Source: Cladosporium sp. IMV 00045 (lineage: Eukaryota > Ascomycota > Dothideomycetes > Cladosporiales > Cladosporiaceae). From it: 63,118 nt of DNA. A program made the position numbers and the translations under genes. Below, piece after piece: positions 10,707-21,448 of this stretch. How positions within the stretch are numbered: the stretch's first letter is position 1; each line of letters opens with the position of its first letter. Where the stretch lies: assembly GCA_001931905.2 (NCBI GenBank), contig MSJI02000403.1:1-63118 (forward strand), written 5' to 3'. Below the pieces are notes generated by a model. It made no database searches. It was not told the origin of the DNA and was given only the letters and a program-made list of their open reading frames with translations.

Positions 10707-13700
10707 CTAAAGCCCAGGCTCGACGCCCTCGTCAATTCTGTCTGGAACGCCCGCGGCGCCGGACATGTTTGCAGCGTGACTCTGGCTGTTCTCAGTGATA
10801 CCCGGCGCGCTAACCATTGGGTTGGGTGTCTGACTGGGAGACTCGGTCTTGACGACGCCATGGGGTGTTGCTTGCCCGCCATACGGGGTATGTCGTGGGG
10901 ATGCTGATGCATTTGAGGCGCGAGCAGAGGCGCCACCAGAGTGGGGTGATTGTTGAGAGCTGGTGCGAGGAGATACGCGGCCGTTTAGCTTGGCCCAGCG
11001 GAGGCCGCAGCTGTTGCACAGGTCTCGTTGGCCGCTTGGGCCTCGTCGCCATTCAGGAGTGACTCTTGTGTGGCAGTTGGCACAGTCTTTTTGTTGATTA
11101 CCAGCACCCTTTCTTCTCTTCCTCTTCTTCTTGGCCGCTATCAAAGATTGTACTTCTTCCGCGAGCATGCGATTGCGTTTCTCCAGCTGACGAATCTCGT
11201 ACTGCCATGAACTCGACTTTGTCGTCCTCAGCTCGTCGAACAGATTATCTTCGGACGCTAGTGAGTCGTCTTGATGACCGATCTTGAGACCGTTTTGTCC
11301 AGCGTATGTTATGGCTGAATTTTCGGTATTGTGAAACTTGCTGCCCGATATGCCGGAGTTCGGTGTGTCAGCTGTGACAGACCCTGTTGTTGTTTGTTTC
11401 GCCGAGCCTCTCGATTGCAATGAATCCTCCGATGACCTGTCTTTCTGCAAATTTGGACGTGCCATTTGAGCAGCTCGGGAAAACTTGATGAGACGAGTCT
11501 GAGCCACGATAAATGTCGGCTTCAGACCTTCGCTAGCATCGCCAGGATACAGCGTCGTGAACGCAGACAGCACTTGACCTCTTCGATTGATCATCTCGTG
11601 TTTGACGGATGCCTTGTTGCCTGTTCGTGCATGCTCCAAGATGCGTCCGAACTCTGCCTTGGACTCAGCGCGCATCAGTGACTGTATACTGACACCGACA
11701 AGCTCATCCGGCTGGCGGTCCAGAAGCTGTCGTACGTTTGAGGACACATATAGGAACATTCCTGACGTTGACATCTTGGTCCAGAGCTCATTTTCACCAA
11801 CGCCACCAGCGCTGCTGATGTCGTGTTTGTTGAGTGCGTAAACGGGTCGCTCGCGTCCTACCAAGATGATTGACTTCCGACCTTTGCCTTGTTCGGTGTG
11901 AAGGGAGCCATGGCCCTCAAACCACATATAGCCGCTCCTCTTGCGACGAATGCGGAAGACAATGTTGACAGAGGCGCCGGATGAGGTGTCTTTGAGTTCA
12001 CGGGTGACTGGGACGATGTCACTTGGGTGGCAGACGGAGCTGAGAGCGGTGCCGATGATCTCGCTGGGTTCGTATTCCAGGACGCGTTGTGCGGACGGCG
12101 AAATCCATTGGAAGAGACCTTTCAGGGAGAGGACGTGCACGACGTCGTCGGTGTTCTCTAGGAGGACCTTATCCCACATGCGTTTGGCGAATTCGGATTC
12201 ACCCGACCCTATGGTGCTCAATATTGTCGAAACATCGTCTCGTGGTACGGTTTGGCCCAGGTCTGGTCTTGAGGTGGACTCCGGCGCACTCATGGTGTAG
12301 GCTGGCATGGCCATGCCACGTTGATAGTTGATTGCATAAGAGCCATCTGTGCGAGCTCAGTTAGCAATTCGGCCAAGGCATCCAGGTGCTCGGGTCACCC
12401 GGCCGATGGATCGGTGACCATCGGCAAAACGATCGGACGATGAACATACCAGGGTTTTTGTTTGTAACCGCATTCGGCTGCTCCACCAAGTCCACCTGAA
12501 AACCTACGAAAAACTTGACCTGCTCTGTATCCCATGTGATAGGGATCATTGTGAGCAAATTCATGAATGGCTGGCCACCGCGGCGGTAGTTGATTAGCGA
12601 GATCTGTGACTCGCGCCTCAAATTGACCATATTCTTCAGATATAGTACGGAGTCGTCATCAACGTATTTTCGGCGTACGCCCGCTGCAACGTTACCATCG
12701 GGCGATTGCAGGAAGCGGCAGTTTCGACCCAAGATCATGTGTTTGGTATACCCGGTCAATCTTTCAAAGTTGTCCGAGCAATACACAATCGGAAAATCAT
12801 CAAGCTCCGCATCACAAACCACAAACGCACATGACAAGTCCACAGAGCCAATATTAATCTCAGGGTTTGGTCGTGTTGCGACACGCATCTAAATGTTTGT
12901 CAGCCTTGATTCGTTTGGGAAAGCCCTAAATCACATACCAAAACGCCAAGCATGTCGAAGCCGGTGGAGGAATATGCGTTCTTGTATGCAGACTGCATGT
13001 GCGGTTTGTTGACCATGGTGGAAGGCCAGCTGCCACCAGCTGGTTGCCAGGGAAAGTTCTGATTGTTGGGGTTATAATTCGCTGGCTTTACAGGAAGCGG
13101 TCCGTTGATGCCATCGAAGTCATTGCCTACGCGACCAACGCCACGATCTTGGAGCGAGCCTGGAAGTGGATTCTGTGGCTGGCCTTGGAATCCACGGCTA
13201 GGATTTTCGTGTATTTCTGGCGGCGTAGGCCCGGCTGGCTGGGCTTGTTGAGAGTCATTGTTGGCATGCGGAGTAGTGCCTTGCTGTGGGCTAGGAGCAG
13301 TGGACACTTGAGCACTCTGGCTTCTGGAGAGCTGGTGTGGTAAAGAAGGTCGTTGACCTTTCCGTCCGTATTGCGAGTTGCTTCCGCTTCTGTGGGTTGC
13401 ATCATGGGAAGCGACGCGAGTAGGACCACCAGGGGTACTTTGGGATGTGGTCGAATGCATAGGCGAAACTGGTGCATTCTGGCTGAACTGAGATTGTTTG
13501 TACATCGGCATCTGCATGCTATCCGCCGTTGCACCCATATTGGAGGGCATGTTACTTGAAAGGCTGGTGTTGGTGGTGTTGCCCATCATGCCACTTCCCA
13601 AATTTCCACCCATCCCCATGTTGTTCATGTTGTTCATGTTATTCATATTGTTGCCGATATTCGCCATATTGCCTCCCATTCCCCCTATAGAATTTGCCAT

Positions 13701-14333
13701 GCCGTTCTGATCAAGACCAAAGTCCATCTGCATGTTAAGACTGGGGTCGATATATGGAGTGTTGATGTCCATCTCCATACCAGATTGGTTCGCTGGAGAG
13801 GCGTATGCCGGACTTCCACTCATCATCGCTGCATAGTTTTGTGTTTGGCTCGAGAAGTTGGTGTTCAGATTAAGCTCGGTGTTCCCAGTCTGTCGTCGGT
13901 TCTGAATTGGCACTTGAGCACCTTGCGTAGGTGTGTTGTTTCCGGAAAGATTTCCAGTCTGGTTCATGTTCATGCCTGGGTTGAATTGAAATGAGTTCAT
14001 CGCAGTGCCTGGGGACCGATCTCCTTTGAATTCCATCATGCTGTTGATACGACGCACGCCAGGATTGAAGTTGTTGCTCTGGTTTGGCGCCGGGTTGGTG
14101 TAGCCCTGTGGCAGGCTCTGTCGGCGGTTCATCTTTGAACTGAGGTTGTTGTTCACGTTGGTGATGTTCACCATGTTCCCCATAGACTGTTCGCCAGCAA
14201 CGCCTCCTTCAGCCGTCCCAGCTGCATCCATGCCTGGTCGACCCATCATCATCATGTTCTGCATATCTTGTTGGCCATCCTGTGGCATTCCGTTCCCATC
14301 GTAGCCAGTGTCGCCAAATTGATAGCCATTCAT
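10707..14333 (-). CDS. wc-1: White collar-1 blue-light photoreceptor and GATA factor
   Basis: Three exons: 14333-12939, 12888-12450 and 12346-10707, with introns of 50 and 103 bp, giving 1157 aa. The N-terminus (1-465) is Asn/Met/Gln-rich and disordered. Exon 2 encodes almost exactly the LOV domain (466-611); GRNCRFLQ places the flavin-adduct cysteine at Cys522. Two further PAS regions follow (about 672-775 and 792-897), then a basic KKKRKRRK nuclear signal (about 1017-1024) and a C-terminal GATA zinc finger (Cys1033, 1036, 1055, 1058; CX2CX18CX2C). The family binds FAD, forms a complex with WC-2 in the nucleus and switches on light-responsive genes; in Neurospora it also drives the clock. 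All key residues are present, so it should be photoactive. Confidence 0.96.
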
Positions 14334-15124
14334 CGTGGGCGAAGCAGCGCCTGCCTGACAGCGGGCTGTTGAATGGCTCGCGCTATATGCTCACTCCAGC
14401 GTGAGGGCTGGCGGCACCGCAAGGACGCTCCAATAGTCGCAGCAATGCGCAGTTCAGCATTAGGGCCAGCGCAGGCGTAAAGCTGATTGCGATGCTGCTG
14501 GAGAAATGCGGGCGGTGGTACCAGCGACCCGGGTTGGCGTGATAGAAGTCAGCGGCCCTACGCGCCCGGAAACAGCCAGTAGCGGAGGGAATGCCGGATA
14601 TCGAGTCTGAGGAAGACCCGGATGCAGGATGAGCGATGCAGTAAAGAGAGTATGATGGCGGTCGTAGGCGTAGGCGTAAGTTAGGTGCAATAGTTGTGTA
14701 TGATGCGACTCCCCTGCGCATGCACTCGCTCACAGAGGTGTGTGGTGTCGTCTGGCTAAAAGGTTAGGTAGCCGAGACGGGAGGCGCCAACCAGCGTGCA
14801 GCGGCAGGGCGGAAGGCGATGATTTTCGAGCCACGCTCCAAACTCCACACCGCGAAACGAGGGCGATGATGTAGGTGGTAGGTCAGTGGTGCTAGCGCGA
14901 CGGGTAGCTCGATCTACAGTACATGGGATTCTTTTGCTGGGCTCGCTGGGTTCATCGAAATGCGGTCGTCAGCATGAGGAGTGCGTGTTATTTGCGCTTG
15001 TCGCGCAACTGCCTGCTTCTCTGAATTGTTTTTCCCGATTTTACACGCACCGAAAAACCAGACGAGAGTTTGTTCAGCGGCTGGGTATCGCTACATCGCT
15101 GCGCGCGTCTCTCTCCACGGAATC

Positions 15125-15130
15125 GATCGA
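15125..15130. promoter_or_regulatory. Candidate white-collar-complex site (GATCGA)
   Basis: The hexamer sits inside ATCGATCGATG, about 790 bp upstream of the wc-1 start codon. A second copy is at 15572-15577. GATCGA-like light response elements are known for the white collar complex, and wc-1 autoregulates in other fungi. A six-base match alone is weak evidence. Confidence 0.25.
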
Positions 15131-15534
15131 TGACAGGCAAACACCCCGATTTCCAAGTAGGGGAGACAGTGCACGGAGTCCTATCCTCATCCCCGTGCAC
15201 TCCCTAATGTCGCACTTTGATAATTCAACACCCACGAACTCAATACGTTTTGGCACTGGAGAAATACGTGCCTTCTTCGCCTGCTTGTCACCGTGACGCT
15301 GCTACTCAACGTTATCAAAATAATGGCTGGACGCCCTGCAGCTTCAAGCCGCCATGGCGATGTCGTGGAGTGAGACAGGCCGGCGCCGTTGAGAAGAGAG
15401 AGGGCAGGAAAGCGAGGACCGCATTTCTTTCGACGGTTATATGTCTCGGAGGCTGACGATGAGACGCGGTGCTTCTTCTGCATGTAAGCTTAGTACATTT
15501 CGGGAGTCGGCTGGTATTTTGCTGTGCTTTTGAT

Positions 15535-15870
15535 GTCTCTCTACGGTGCAGTCGCTTGGTGATTAGTATGAGATCGATGATAGGAGCAGGTATAGCATAA
15601 AACGTGGCTAGGATTGGATGCTGTAGTCTCATATCTCTCCGGAGCACGACTACTTTTTTTACGGAGAAGATGATATGAGCAGATATAGCATGCACCATGC
15701 CTATGATCTTACGCTATTCATATATGCCTCTCCGGTGCTGTTTCCTTTAGGAGAGCACAGGATTAATGATAGGTATAGATATAGCATAAGCCGTGGCTGG
15801 GATCGTATACCACTATGTCCCATCTCTCCGCGGTACGATCTCTTTGTGAGTAGTATGGAGTCGATGTCCA
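15535..15870. repeat. Degenerate tandem repeat, unit 93-96 bp
   Basis: The CTCTCYRCGG-type core recurs at about 15541, 15637, 15730 and 15826, and TATAGCAT at 15591, 15684 and 15780. Three diverged full units and a partial fourth are visible. It lies in the far upstream region of wc-1. Confidence 0.65.
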
Positions 15871-16209
15871 AACATACGAAAGGGAACCCCCATCATCGCG
15901 AACTTCGCATGGTCCATATCCCATCGCAATCATGACCATCATCTCTGCCTTACAAACCTTTGGACGTGCTAAGGTATTATGCTATGGCACGTTGTTTGGG
16001 GTCAGTCTCACAAGAGAGATACAGCAGATTCCTCGCTCTTAAAAACGTCCATGCGATGCAAAAGCAGCACCTGTCAAGCGTTCATACAAAATCCATCTCA
16101 GTGTCGTCTCAATTCCAAATTCCATTTTCATGTGTTATCCAGCCGCCCCAGGGGTATCATATAGCAGCAAAAAATTACAAACTCCTCCGTGTATTGTTTT
16201 TCCCCACCC

Positions 16210-17061
16210 TCACGCGTAAAACTTCAAACACCTGTCCGCAACATGCACCGCCTCGCAGTCCACGCTACACGTCCTCGCGCCACACTTCAAACACTTCACC
16301 CGTCCCCAATATCCACAAATCTCGCAAAACGTTCGCGGTGGTGGCGCCGTGGGAGGTCCAGGAGCTGAGCGTGCGGCGTTGTACGTCAAAGGCGGCGCAT
16401 CAACCAAGGCCTGCATCTCGTCCAGTGTAGGCAGGCGTGGCACCGCGTCAAACTCCATCTCATCGTCTCCAGAGCCGGCGCTCGGTTCGAAGGGAAGTGT
16501 GAATTCTTGCGCAGAGCCAGCAGGCGCCGGACTTCCACTCATGCTGCTCTGCTCGCGCTGGATTCTCCTCGCAATGGGTGTCTTCGTGGCACGCTGCACA
16601 GGTTGTGCCACCGCAGCTTCGGGGTCTCTCTCGAGACCATCGATTTTGCCAGTGCGCGCCAGCTCCGCTTCTTCGTCATCCAGGTAGTGCTTGAATTCCT
16701 TTCCACTGCTCAGGATCTTCTTGGTATTCGACGTTTTTCCCGCCTTAGTCCCGCCGGAGCCGCCGCCCTCTCGCTTTGGTATGGGAATGTTCACATCTCT
16801 TGTGTTGTCCGAGTTGAGATCACGTATCCTGCGCTCAATCTCACGCTGCTGCCGCGCGCTTAGAGCCTCACGCTGTGCTTCTGTTTGGCCTAGACCGGTG
16901 GTTCTCGCACGCTTTTTGCCCGCGACGTCTAACGCGGCCTTGGATGCATCGGCGGCATCTTTCTTGACGGCCACCCAGGCGAAACCAGGCTGGTGTCTGG
17001 AGTTTGTGGTGGGGATCTCCTCAATATGAGGGGTTCGGAAACGCAGTGGTCCTTCGGCCAT
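16210..17061 (-). CDS. VPS71: SWR1-complex subunit Vps71/Swc6 (zf-HIT protein)
   Basis: A single exon of 283 aa. The C-terminal 38 residues form a HIT-type zinc finger: Cys246, 249, 257, 260, 265, 269, His273 and Cys278, ending LKFYA at the extreme C-terminus, as in ZNHIT1/Vps71. The rest is basic and disordered, with a helical RQQREIERRIRDLN segment near 70-85 and an FKHYLDDEEAEL segment, both typical of the family. Vps71 is part of the chromatin remodeller that deposits histone H2A.Z, acting with Swc2 and Arp6 in the nucleus. The start ATG lies 650 bp from the divergent thioesterase gene. Confidence 0.88.
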   Translation of the reverse strand: MAEGPLRFRTPHIEEIPTTNSRHQPGFAWVAVKKDAADASKAALDVAGKKRARTTGLGQTEAQREALSARQQREIERRIRDLNSDNTRDVNIPIPKREGGGSGGTKAGKTSNTKKILSSGKEFKHYLDDEEAELARTGKIDGLERDPEAAVAQPVQRATKTPIARRIQREQSSMSGSPAPAGSAQEFTLPFEPSAGSGDDEMEFDAVPRLPTLDEMQALVDAPPLTYNAARSAPGPPTAPPPRTFCEICGYWGRVKCLKCGARTCSVDCEAVHVADRCLKFYA

Positions 17062-17711
17062 GATGCTCCTGGACTTGCAGACGGTCGCGTGGGAAGCAGG
17101 TGCGGGACCTCACTAGATTAGGTACTCTGTCGCATGTGAAAGTCGGCCGCTCGAGCGTTTCGCTTCCGTTTTCCGGGGGCTCTGGAAATCCCGCCTCCCG
17201 CATTTGCACCGCAAGAAGTTCGGCAGGCAGCGTCACTGGTTCAAAAAGTCAGCTTTGAGCATTACGTTCCACTTGACCGAAACACTATCCCCGTATGAGG
17301 GTTTTTCCTGTCGTAGAAACTGGAGACTCCGATAGGCAAACATAGGCTCCACGCTTCTTTTATTCGATCTTGAGGGCTCCGAGATCCTCCGATAGACCGT
17401 CGAGCTCCGACAGGCACACGACCTTCTCGGCAAGTGGATGAGGGACTTCAGTCACGGTGGGTACTCTACATAACAATCGCTGCGTCACAAAGGCGATGGT
17501 AACCGTCCGCAGCCTGGAGGGAGCTCCATTTACTAGAAAGAGACCTCATACCCTGTTGGTAGAAACTCTCAAGCTTTGCCGTTTTCACAAACATTTTCCT
17601 TCTTCTTACATCTTGAGCCCATCGACAAAACATAAATCCTCCAGATCCGCCATCATTCAGTCTCATACCCCTCTTCCATACCGCGGAACCGCTACCACAA
17701 CCACATCAACC
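17062..17711. other. Divergent promoter region, VPS71 / acyl-protein thioesterase
   Basis: 650 bp between two divergent start codons. The thioesterase frame stays open back to 17457 but has no upstream ATG in frame, so this part is probably leader. No other feature seen. Confidence 0.4.
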
Positions 17712-18530
17712 ATGACTAGACCAAGGACCATGACCCTCCCCACCACCCCTGGTAGAACGCCAGCAATTTACAAGCCTGCCGCTGTGCCTCCTGCGGATCC
17801 TGCTCATGGTGCAGCATTTATCTTCCTCCATGGCTTGGGAGACAGTGCAGAGGGTCTCGCGGGTAAGTCTCATCAGCAAACTGTTTGCCCGTCAAGCACT
17901 GACACGTGGACAGATGTCGCAGATCAATTCCAGCAAAACAGCAAACTCCCCTGGATGCACTGGGTATTCCCAAATGCGATGGAGAACAAGGAAGTGAGAG
18001 CCACAGCATGGTACCGGCCAACCCAGTTTTCCGACCGACCTGAGCTCCAAGAGCCAGAGGATGAGAAGGGTATGCTCGAATCTGTCACCTACGTCGAGTC
18101 CCTGATCGATGCCTGCGTGAGCAAAGGCATCCCGCCTCAGCGCATTGTCCTTGGTGGATTCAGCCAGGGCTGTGCCATGGCTTTGTTGACGGACTTGACG
18201 AGCTCAAAATACGCCGGTCACTTGGCGGGCATTGTTGGCCTCATGGGTTACCTGCCTCTGTGCGACCGCCTGCCTGACCTGCGTGCTCAAGCCGGTCTGC
18301 CAGCAACCCATGGCCACGTTCCTGTTTTCCTGGCCAGAGGCAAACAAGACCAGCTCGTTCCGAAGAGAGTGTATGATCAGACTTTGAAGGCGTTGCACAT
18401 GGCTGGCGTGTCGGAGTTCTCATTGGAAGCCAAGGAGTACGAGGGTCTGGGACACTCATTGAATGGCGCTGTGCTCAAGGACCTCAGCGACTTCTTGGGC
18501 AGAGCGGTGCCGGATCTTGGTTCCTTCTAG
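17712..18530 (+). CDS. APT1: Acyl-protein thioesterase 1 / lysophospholipase
   Basis: Two exons, 17712-17862 and 17914-18530, giving 255 aa. The 51-bp intron (GTAAGT...GGACAG) is a multiple of three with no stop, so an unspliced reading adds 17 residues between the HGLGDS loop and the next helix. Splicing restores the normal block. The alpha/beta-hydrolase features are FLHGLGDS (oxyanion), GFSQG with nucleophile Ser134, acid Asp196 in RGKQDQLVP, and His231 in GLGHSL. The enzyme removes palmitate from cysteines of cytosolic proteins. The start at 17712 has a good context (CAACCATG); a second ATG six codons later is possible. Confidence 0.93.
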   Translation: MTRPRTMTLPTTPGRTPAIYKPAAVPPADPAHGAAFIFLHGLGDSAEGLAGKSHQQTVCPSSTDTWTDVADQFQQNSKLPWMHWVFPNAMENKEVRATAWYRPTQFSDRPELQEPEDEKGMLESVTYVESLIDACVSKGIPPQRIVLGGFSQGCAMALLTDLTSSKYAGHLAGIVGLMGYLPLCDRLPDLRAQAGLPATHGHVPVFLARGKQDQLVPKRVYDQTLKALHMAGVSEFSLEAKEYEGLGHSLNGAVLKDLSDFLGRAVPDLGSF

Positions 18531-19005
18531 GAGGTTGATGCTGTTGTTTGTATGACGCTTTTGTAGCACGATATCCACTCACGAATTATATTTTGGCATT
18601 TTGATTTTAACCGACAAGCTATTTTCCTTTTCATGCATTGTCAGCATAGATCGTTGAGTTGGCGCTACTATGATGCTCTCACGTCGCTATGTCGTCTTTG
18701 GGATGGCTTCAGTGCGGGGTGAAGGTGGGGGTTGAAAGTTGATGGCAGAGCAAGGCACGCGACGGTGGCGGGCTCCGTCCGGACAGTGATAGCCTCAATC
18801 ATTCCACTACACCTGATTTCACTGTCAATCTTCCAAGTTGAATGGCCTTGTCCTCGACATTCACCTGCCTGAGTCGAAAGTGAACGTTACTTGTACCTAG
18901 CCCGCCTGAAGCACACCCGTCGGCTGCGCTACTGCACTGTAGAATCGAGGGTCTGAAGGATTCGCCGACGTCTTCAAGGCGACACAAACTCGCACTATTA
19001 TTACA
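18531..19005. other. Intergenic region between tandem genes
   Basis: 475 bp of 3' flank and 5' leader. Nothing further seen. Confidence 0.35.
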
Positions 19006-20228
19006 ATGGCTGCAGCGGCAGCAACGACAATGTCCGAACAGCCTATTGAACAGCCTACCTCAAGCGAGGCGTTCTTCAAACACTTCCAAAGTGAAGCCTC
19101 AGGTATTGATGACTCCGCAGTGCATCTCCCATGATTAAGCGATTTTCTCACTAGACCATCTTTGCAGCTATACAAGAGGAAATCTCCACACTTGAAGACC
19201 TTTCGAGCTCAGGAGGCGAACGAGCAGATGCTGTCGACCACTGTTTGGCGGCCATTGCCCATCTGTCGAATGAAGTCAAGGACGCCTCGTTTTCCATCCC
19301 TGCCTACGACAAGAGGACCTACTCCGACGCGATCAAGGCTCTCTCGAAGAAACTCCAAGATGCTCGGGCCAAAGTAGCCCCAAGACAGAAATTCGCATTC
19401 AAGTCCGCATTCACCACACGCAAGAATGAGAGTGCCATCAGCTTGAACGACGCTGCGTTGCTTGCAGACCAGAAGCGTCGTGACGCCCCTGGTTACACGT
19501 CTGACGTGTCTGGCGCATCCAGCATGGTCGACACCCCGTACGACGATTCACCCACATCGGAGCAGGCGAACGTCACCAGCAGCTTGCCTCAGAGAGATGA
19601 CTTCCAGCCGACATCCATGATGCAGGCCGCTCGTCTGCGCATGTCTTTCTCGCAGAGCACTTCCGTCAGCATCAACAACCACGCAAACCAGCACATCATC
19701 CTCCCAGCCTCAGCCGCTCACGCCACGAGCTCGGGTACACTGTCCAATCTGCAGCGCTGCGTGGTCGACATGTCCTCTCCTACATCCACGGGTCAGCCTT
19801 TCGCCACCCTGGCCCTGAGAAACATCGACCAAAGCCTCATCGTCTGTGGCCACGTCAGTGGCGCTGCACACCTGACCAACGTCACAAACTCCGTCATTGT
19901 AGTTGCAAGCAGGCAGTTCCGCATGCACGAAAGCAAGGCCTGCGACATCTACTTGCACGCGGCTGGAAGGCCGATCATTGAGGACTGCTCTGGTGTGCAG
20001 TTTGCGCCACTGCCTGATGGGTATATGAAAGAGGCAGACCGCCCTGTGCCTAATCAATGGCAGGCGGTGGACGATTTCAAGTGGCTGAGGGCTGAGCCGA
20101 GCCCCAATTGGGCCGTCCTGGAGGAGTCCAAGCGTGTCAAGGAAGAAATATGGCGAGACGTGGTGCCTGGAGGTCCAGGTCTAAGCACAGAAGACGTTTT
20201 GAGGGCGACCGGGGTGCTCAAACTATGA
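19006..20228 (+). CDS. Tubulin-binding cofactor C (TBCC-domain protein)
   Basis: Two exons, 19006-19102 and 19168-20228, with a 65-bp intron, giving 385 aa. The N-terminal third is helical (AIQEEISTLEDL to DAIKALSKKLQDARAKVAPRQKFAFK), as in the spectrin-like domain of cofactor C. A Ser-rich linker follows. The C-terminal C-CAP/TBCC beta-helix is recognisable in VDMSSPT, FATLALRNIDQSLIVCGHVSGAAHLTN, and the SRQFRMHESKACDIYLHAAGRPIIEDC block. That last block contains the catalytic arginine position (SRQFRMHES) expected of a TBCC GAP. The protein stimulates GTP hydrolysis on beta-tubulin during alpha/beta-dimer assembly. The start is the first ATG, and joining at G|CT restores the helix. Confidence 0.9.
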
Positions 20229-20603
20229 AGAATGTATGGCAGAAGTTTCAGCACTAAGTTTCGTGCTTTTGTGTCTGCTCATGCTTTGAGGGCTTGCGAG
20301 AGAGGGAACAAAGATTGAAAGCAAAAGGGTACATGCGCCTTCTTTTCTCGGCTGGTTAGACAGAACTTAGGTATGCTCTAAAAGATAAAACTTCATAATG
20401 TCAAATGTTACCGCGCAACTCATCTCGTGCCTCTGACTTCTGTCAAGGAATATATCGCTCCTGGCGAGAGAAAGTTAAACGAAATCTTTTGATACTTTCA
20501 TCGGCCGGTGGTTGCCGACAGGAAAAACGCCCCAAACCCAATAATATGTACATCAACATGGTCTTCTCCTCCTCCTTGAAATGACTTCCATCTCGCCCAT
20601 GCT
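20229..20603. other. Intergenic region between convergent genes
   Basis: 375 bp of convergent 3' ends of the cofactor C and GRIM-19 genes. No other feature. Confidence 0.35.
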
Positions 20604-21182
20604 CTACTTGGTGGTCTCGCCAGGTGTGACAGCGTACGTGGGGCGCACAAATCTGGTGTTCATTGTCAGCTTCTGGCGCTCTTCTCTGCACCCAGGGCAC
20701 ATCTCCGATTTCGACCACGCACCTGTCGTTGTTGTAGACCTTGGTCTCGGCGCCCATGAGCTCCTTCTCTCTCGCCTTGTCGGCCCAGTGTCTCCGCACA
20801 AGATCGCGGTCTTCCTCGGCCTGGAGCACGGGAATCAGGTGGATGCGCGACCACATCTTCTCGCGCGCGAGCTCGCTGTAGGCAGACGCAGATTGTCAGC
20901 ATTTGTCCACGGCTCCTGATCTGAACTTCTTTCTTCGCGAATGGCGCTCCTCGTGACATGGTCTCCCGGCTCTTTCTGTGCTTCCCTCCCCCAATTTTTC
21001 GCTCCGTGACGGGATCGTGCTCACTTCTGTTCTCTGATACCCTGTCCAACTTTGTAGAAACCGTACGTGCAGATACCGGCCATGGCGACAAGGTAGTAGG
21101 CGGGACGGAAACCGCGAACGGGAAGGTTGCGGCGGTACTGGACGGGCTCATAGCCGCCGGTGGGCGGCATATCCTGAGGCAT
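20604..21182 (-). CDS. NADH:ubiquinone oxidoreductase subunit GRIM-19 (NDUFA13/B16.6)
   Basis: Three exons: 21182-21025, 20875-20723 and 20652-20604, with introns of 149 and 70 bp, giving 119 aa. Hallmarks are YRRNLPVRGFRPAYYL before a single membrane helix (about 30-48), then the NELAREKMWSRIHLIPVLQAEEDRD block and a short RFVRPTYAVTP ending. The splice joins AA|C and AG|A recreate these blocks exactly. This accessory complex I subunit sits in the mitochondrial inner membrane. It is divergent with TRM10 from a short shared promoter. Confidence 0.93.
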
Positions 21183-21448
21183 TTTGATGGCGGGGAGCTC
21201 GAGGAAGCTCTAGAATGTGTGTTGTGAGGCCTGGAGAGGGCGAGAGGGCGCAATGGATCCTGTAGATATGACGCTCGTTGCAGTGAGGTTCACGGGCTTC
21301 CAATGTTGCTGACCGCGAGCGGCTTGACTTCGGGGAAAGCGCGGCTTGGCGGATTTCGAGAGAGGAAAGAGCAGAACATTTATTCCAACCTCACTGCTAT
21401 AATTTTGGTAGAGGATCACTTTGACGAGTACAAACAAACACAGTCAAA
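21183..21448. promoter_or_regulatory. Bidirectional promoter, GRIM-19 / TRM10
   Basis: 266 bp separates the two divergent start codons, so both promoters and both 5' leaders must share this segment. I see no canonical TATA box at a useful distance. Confidence 0.5.

Larger units (their letters stand above)
14334..16209. other. Long upstream region of wc-1
   Basis: 1.9 kb separates the wc-1 start from the 3' end of VPS71; both genes run leftward. It holds the wc-1 5' leader and promoter, two GATCGA hexamers (15125 and 15572), and the 95-bp tandem repeat near 15530-15870. No supportable ORF. Confidence 0.5.
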
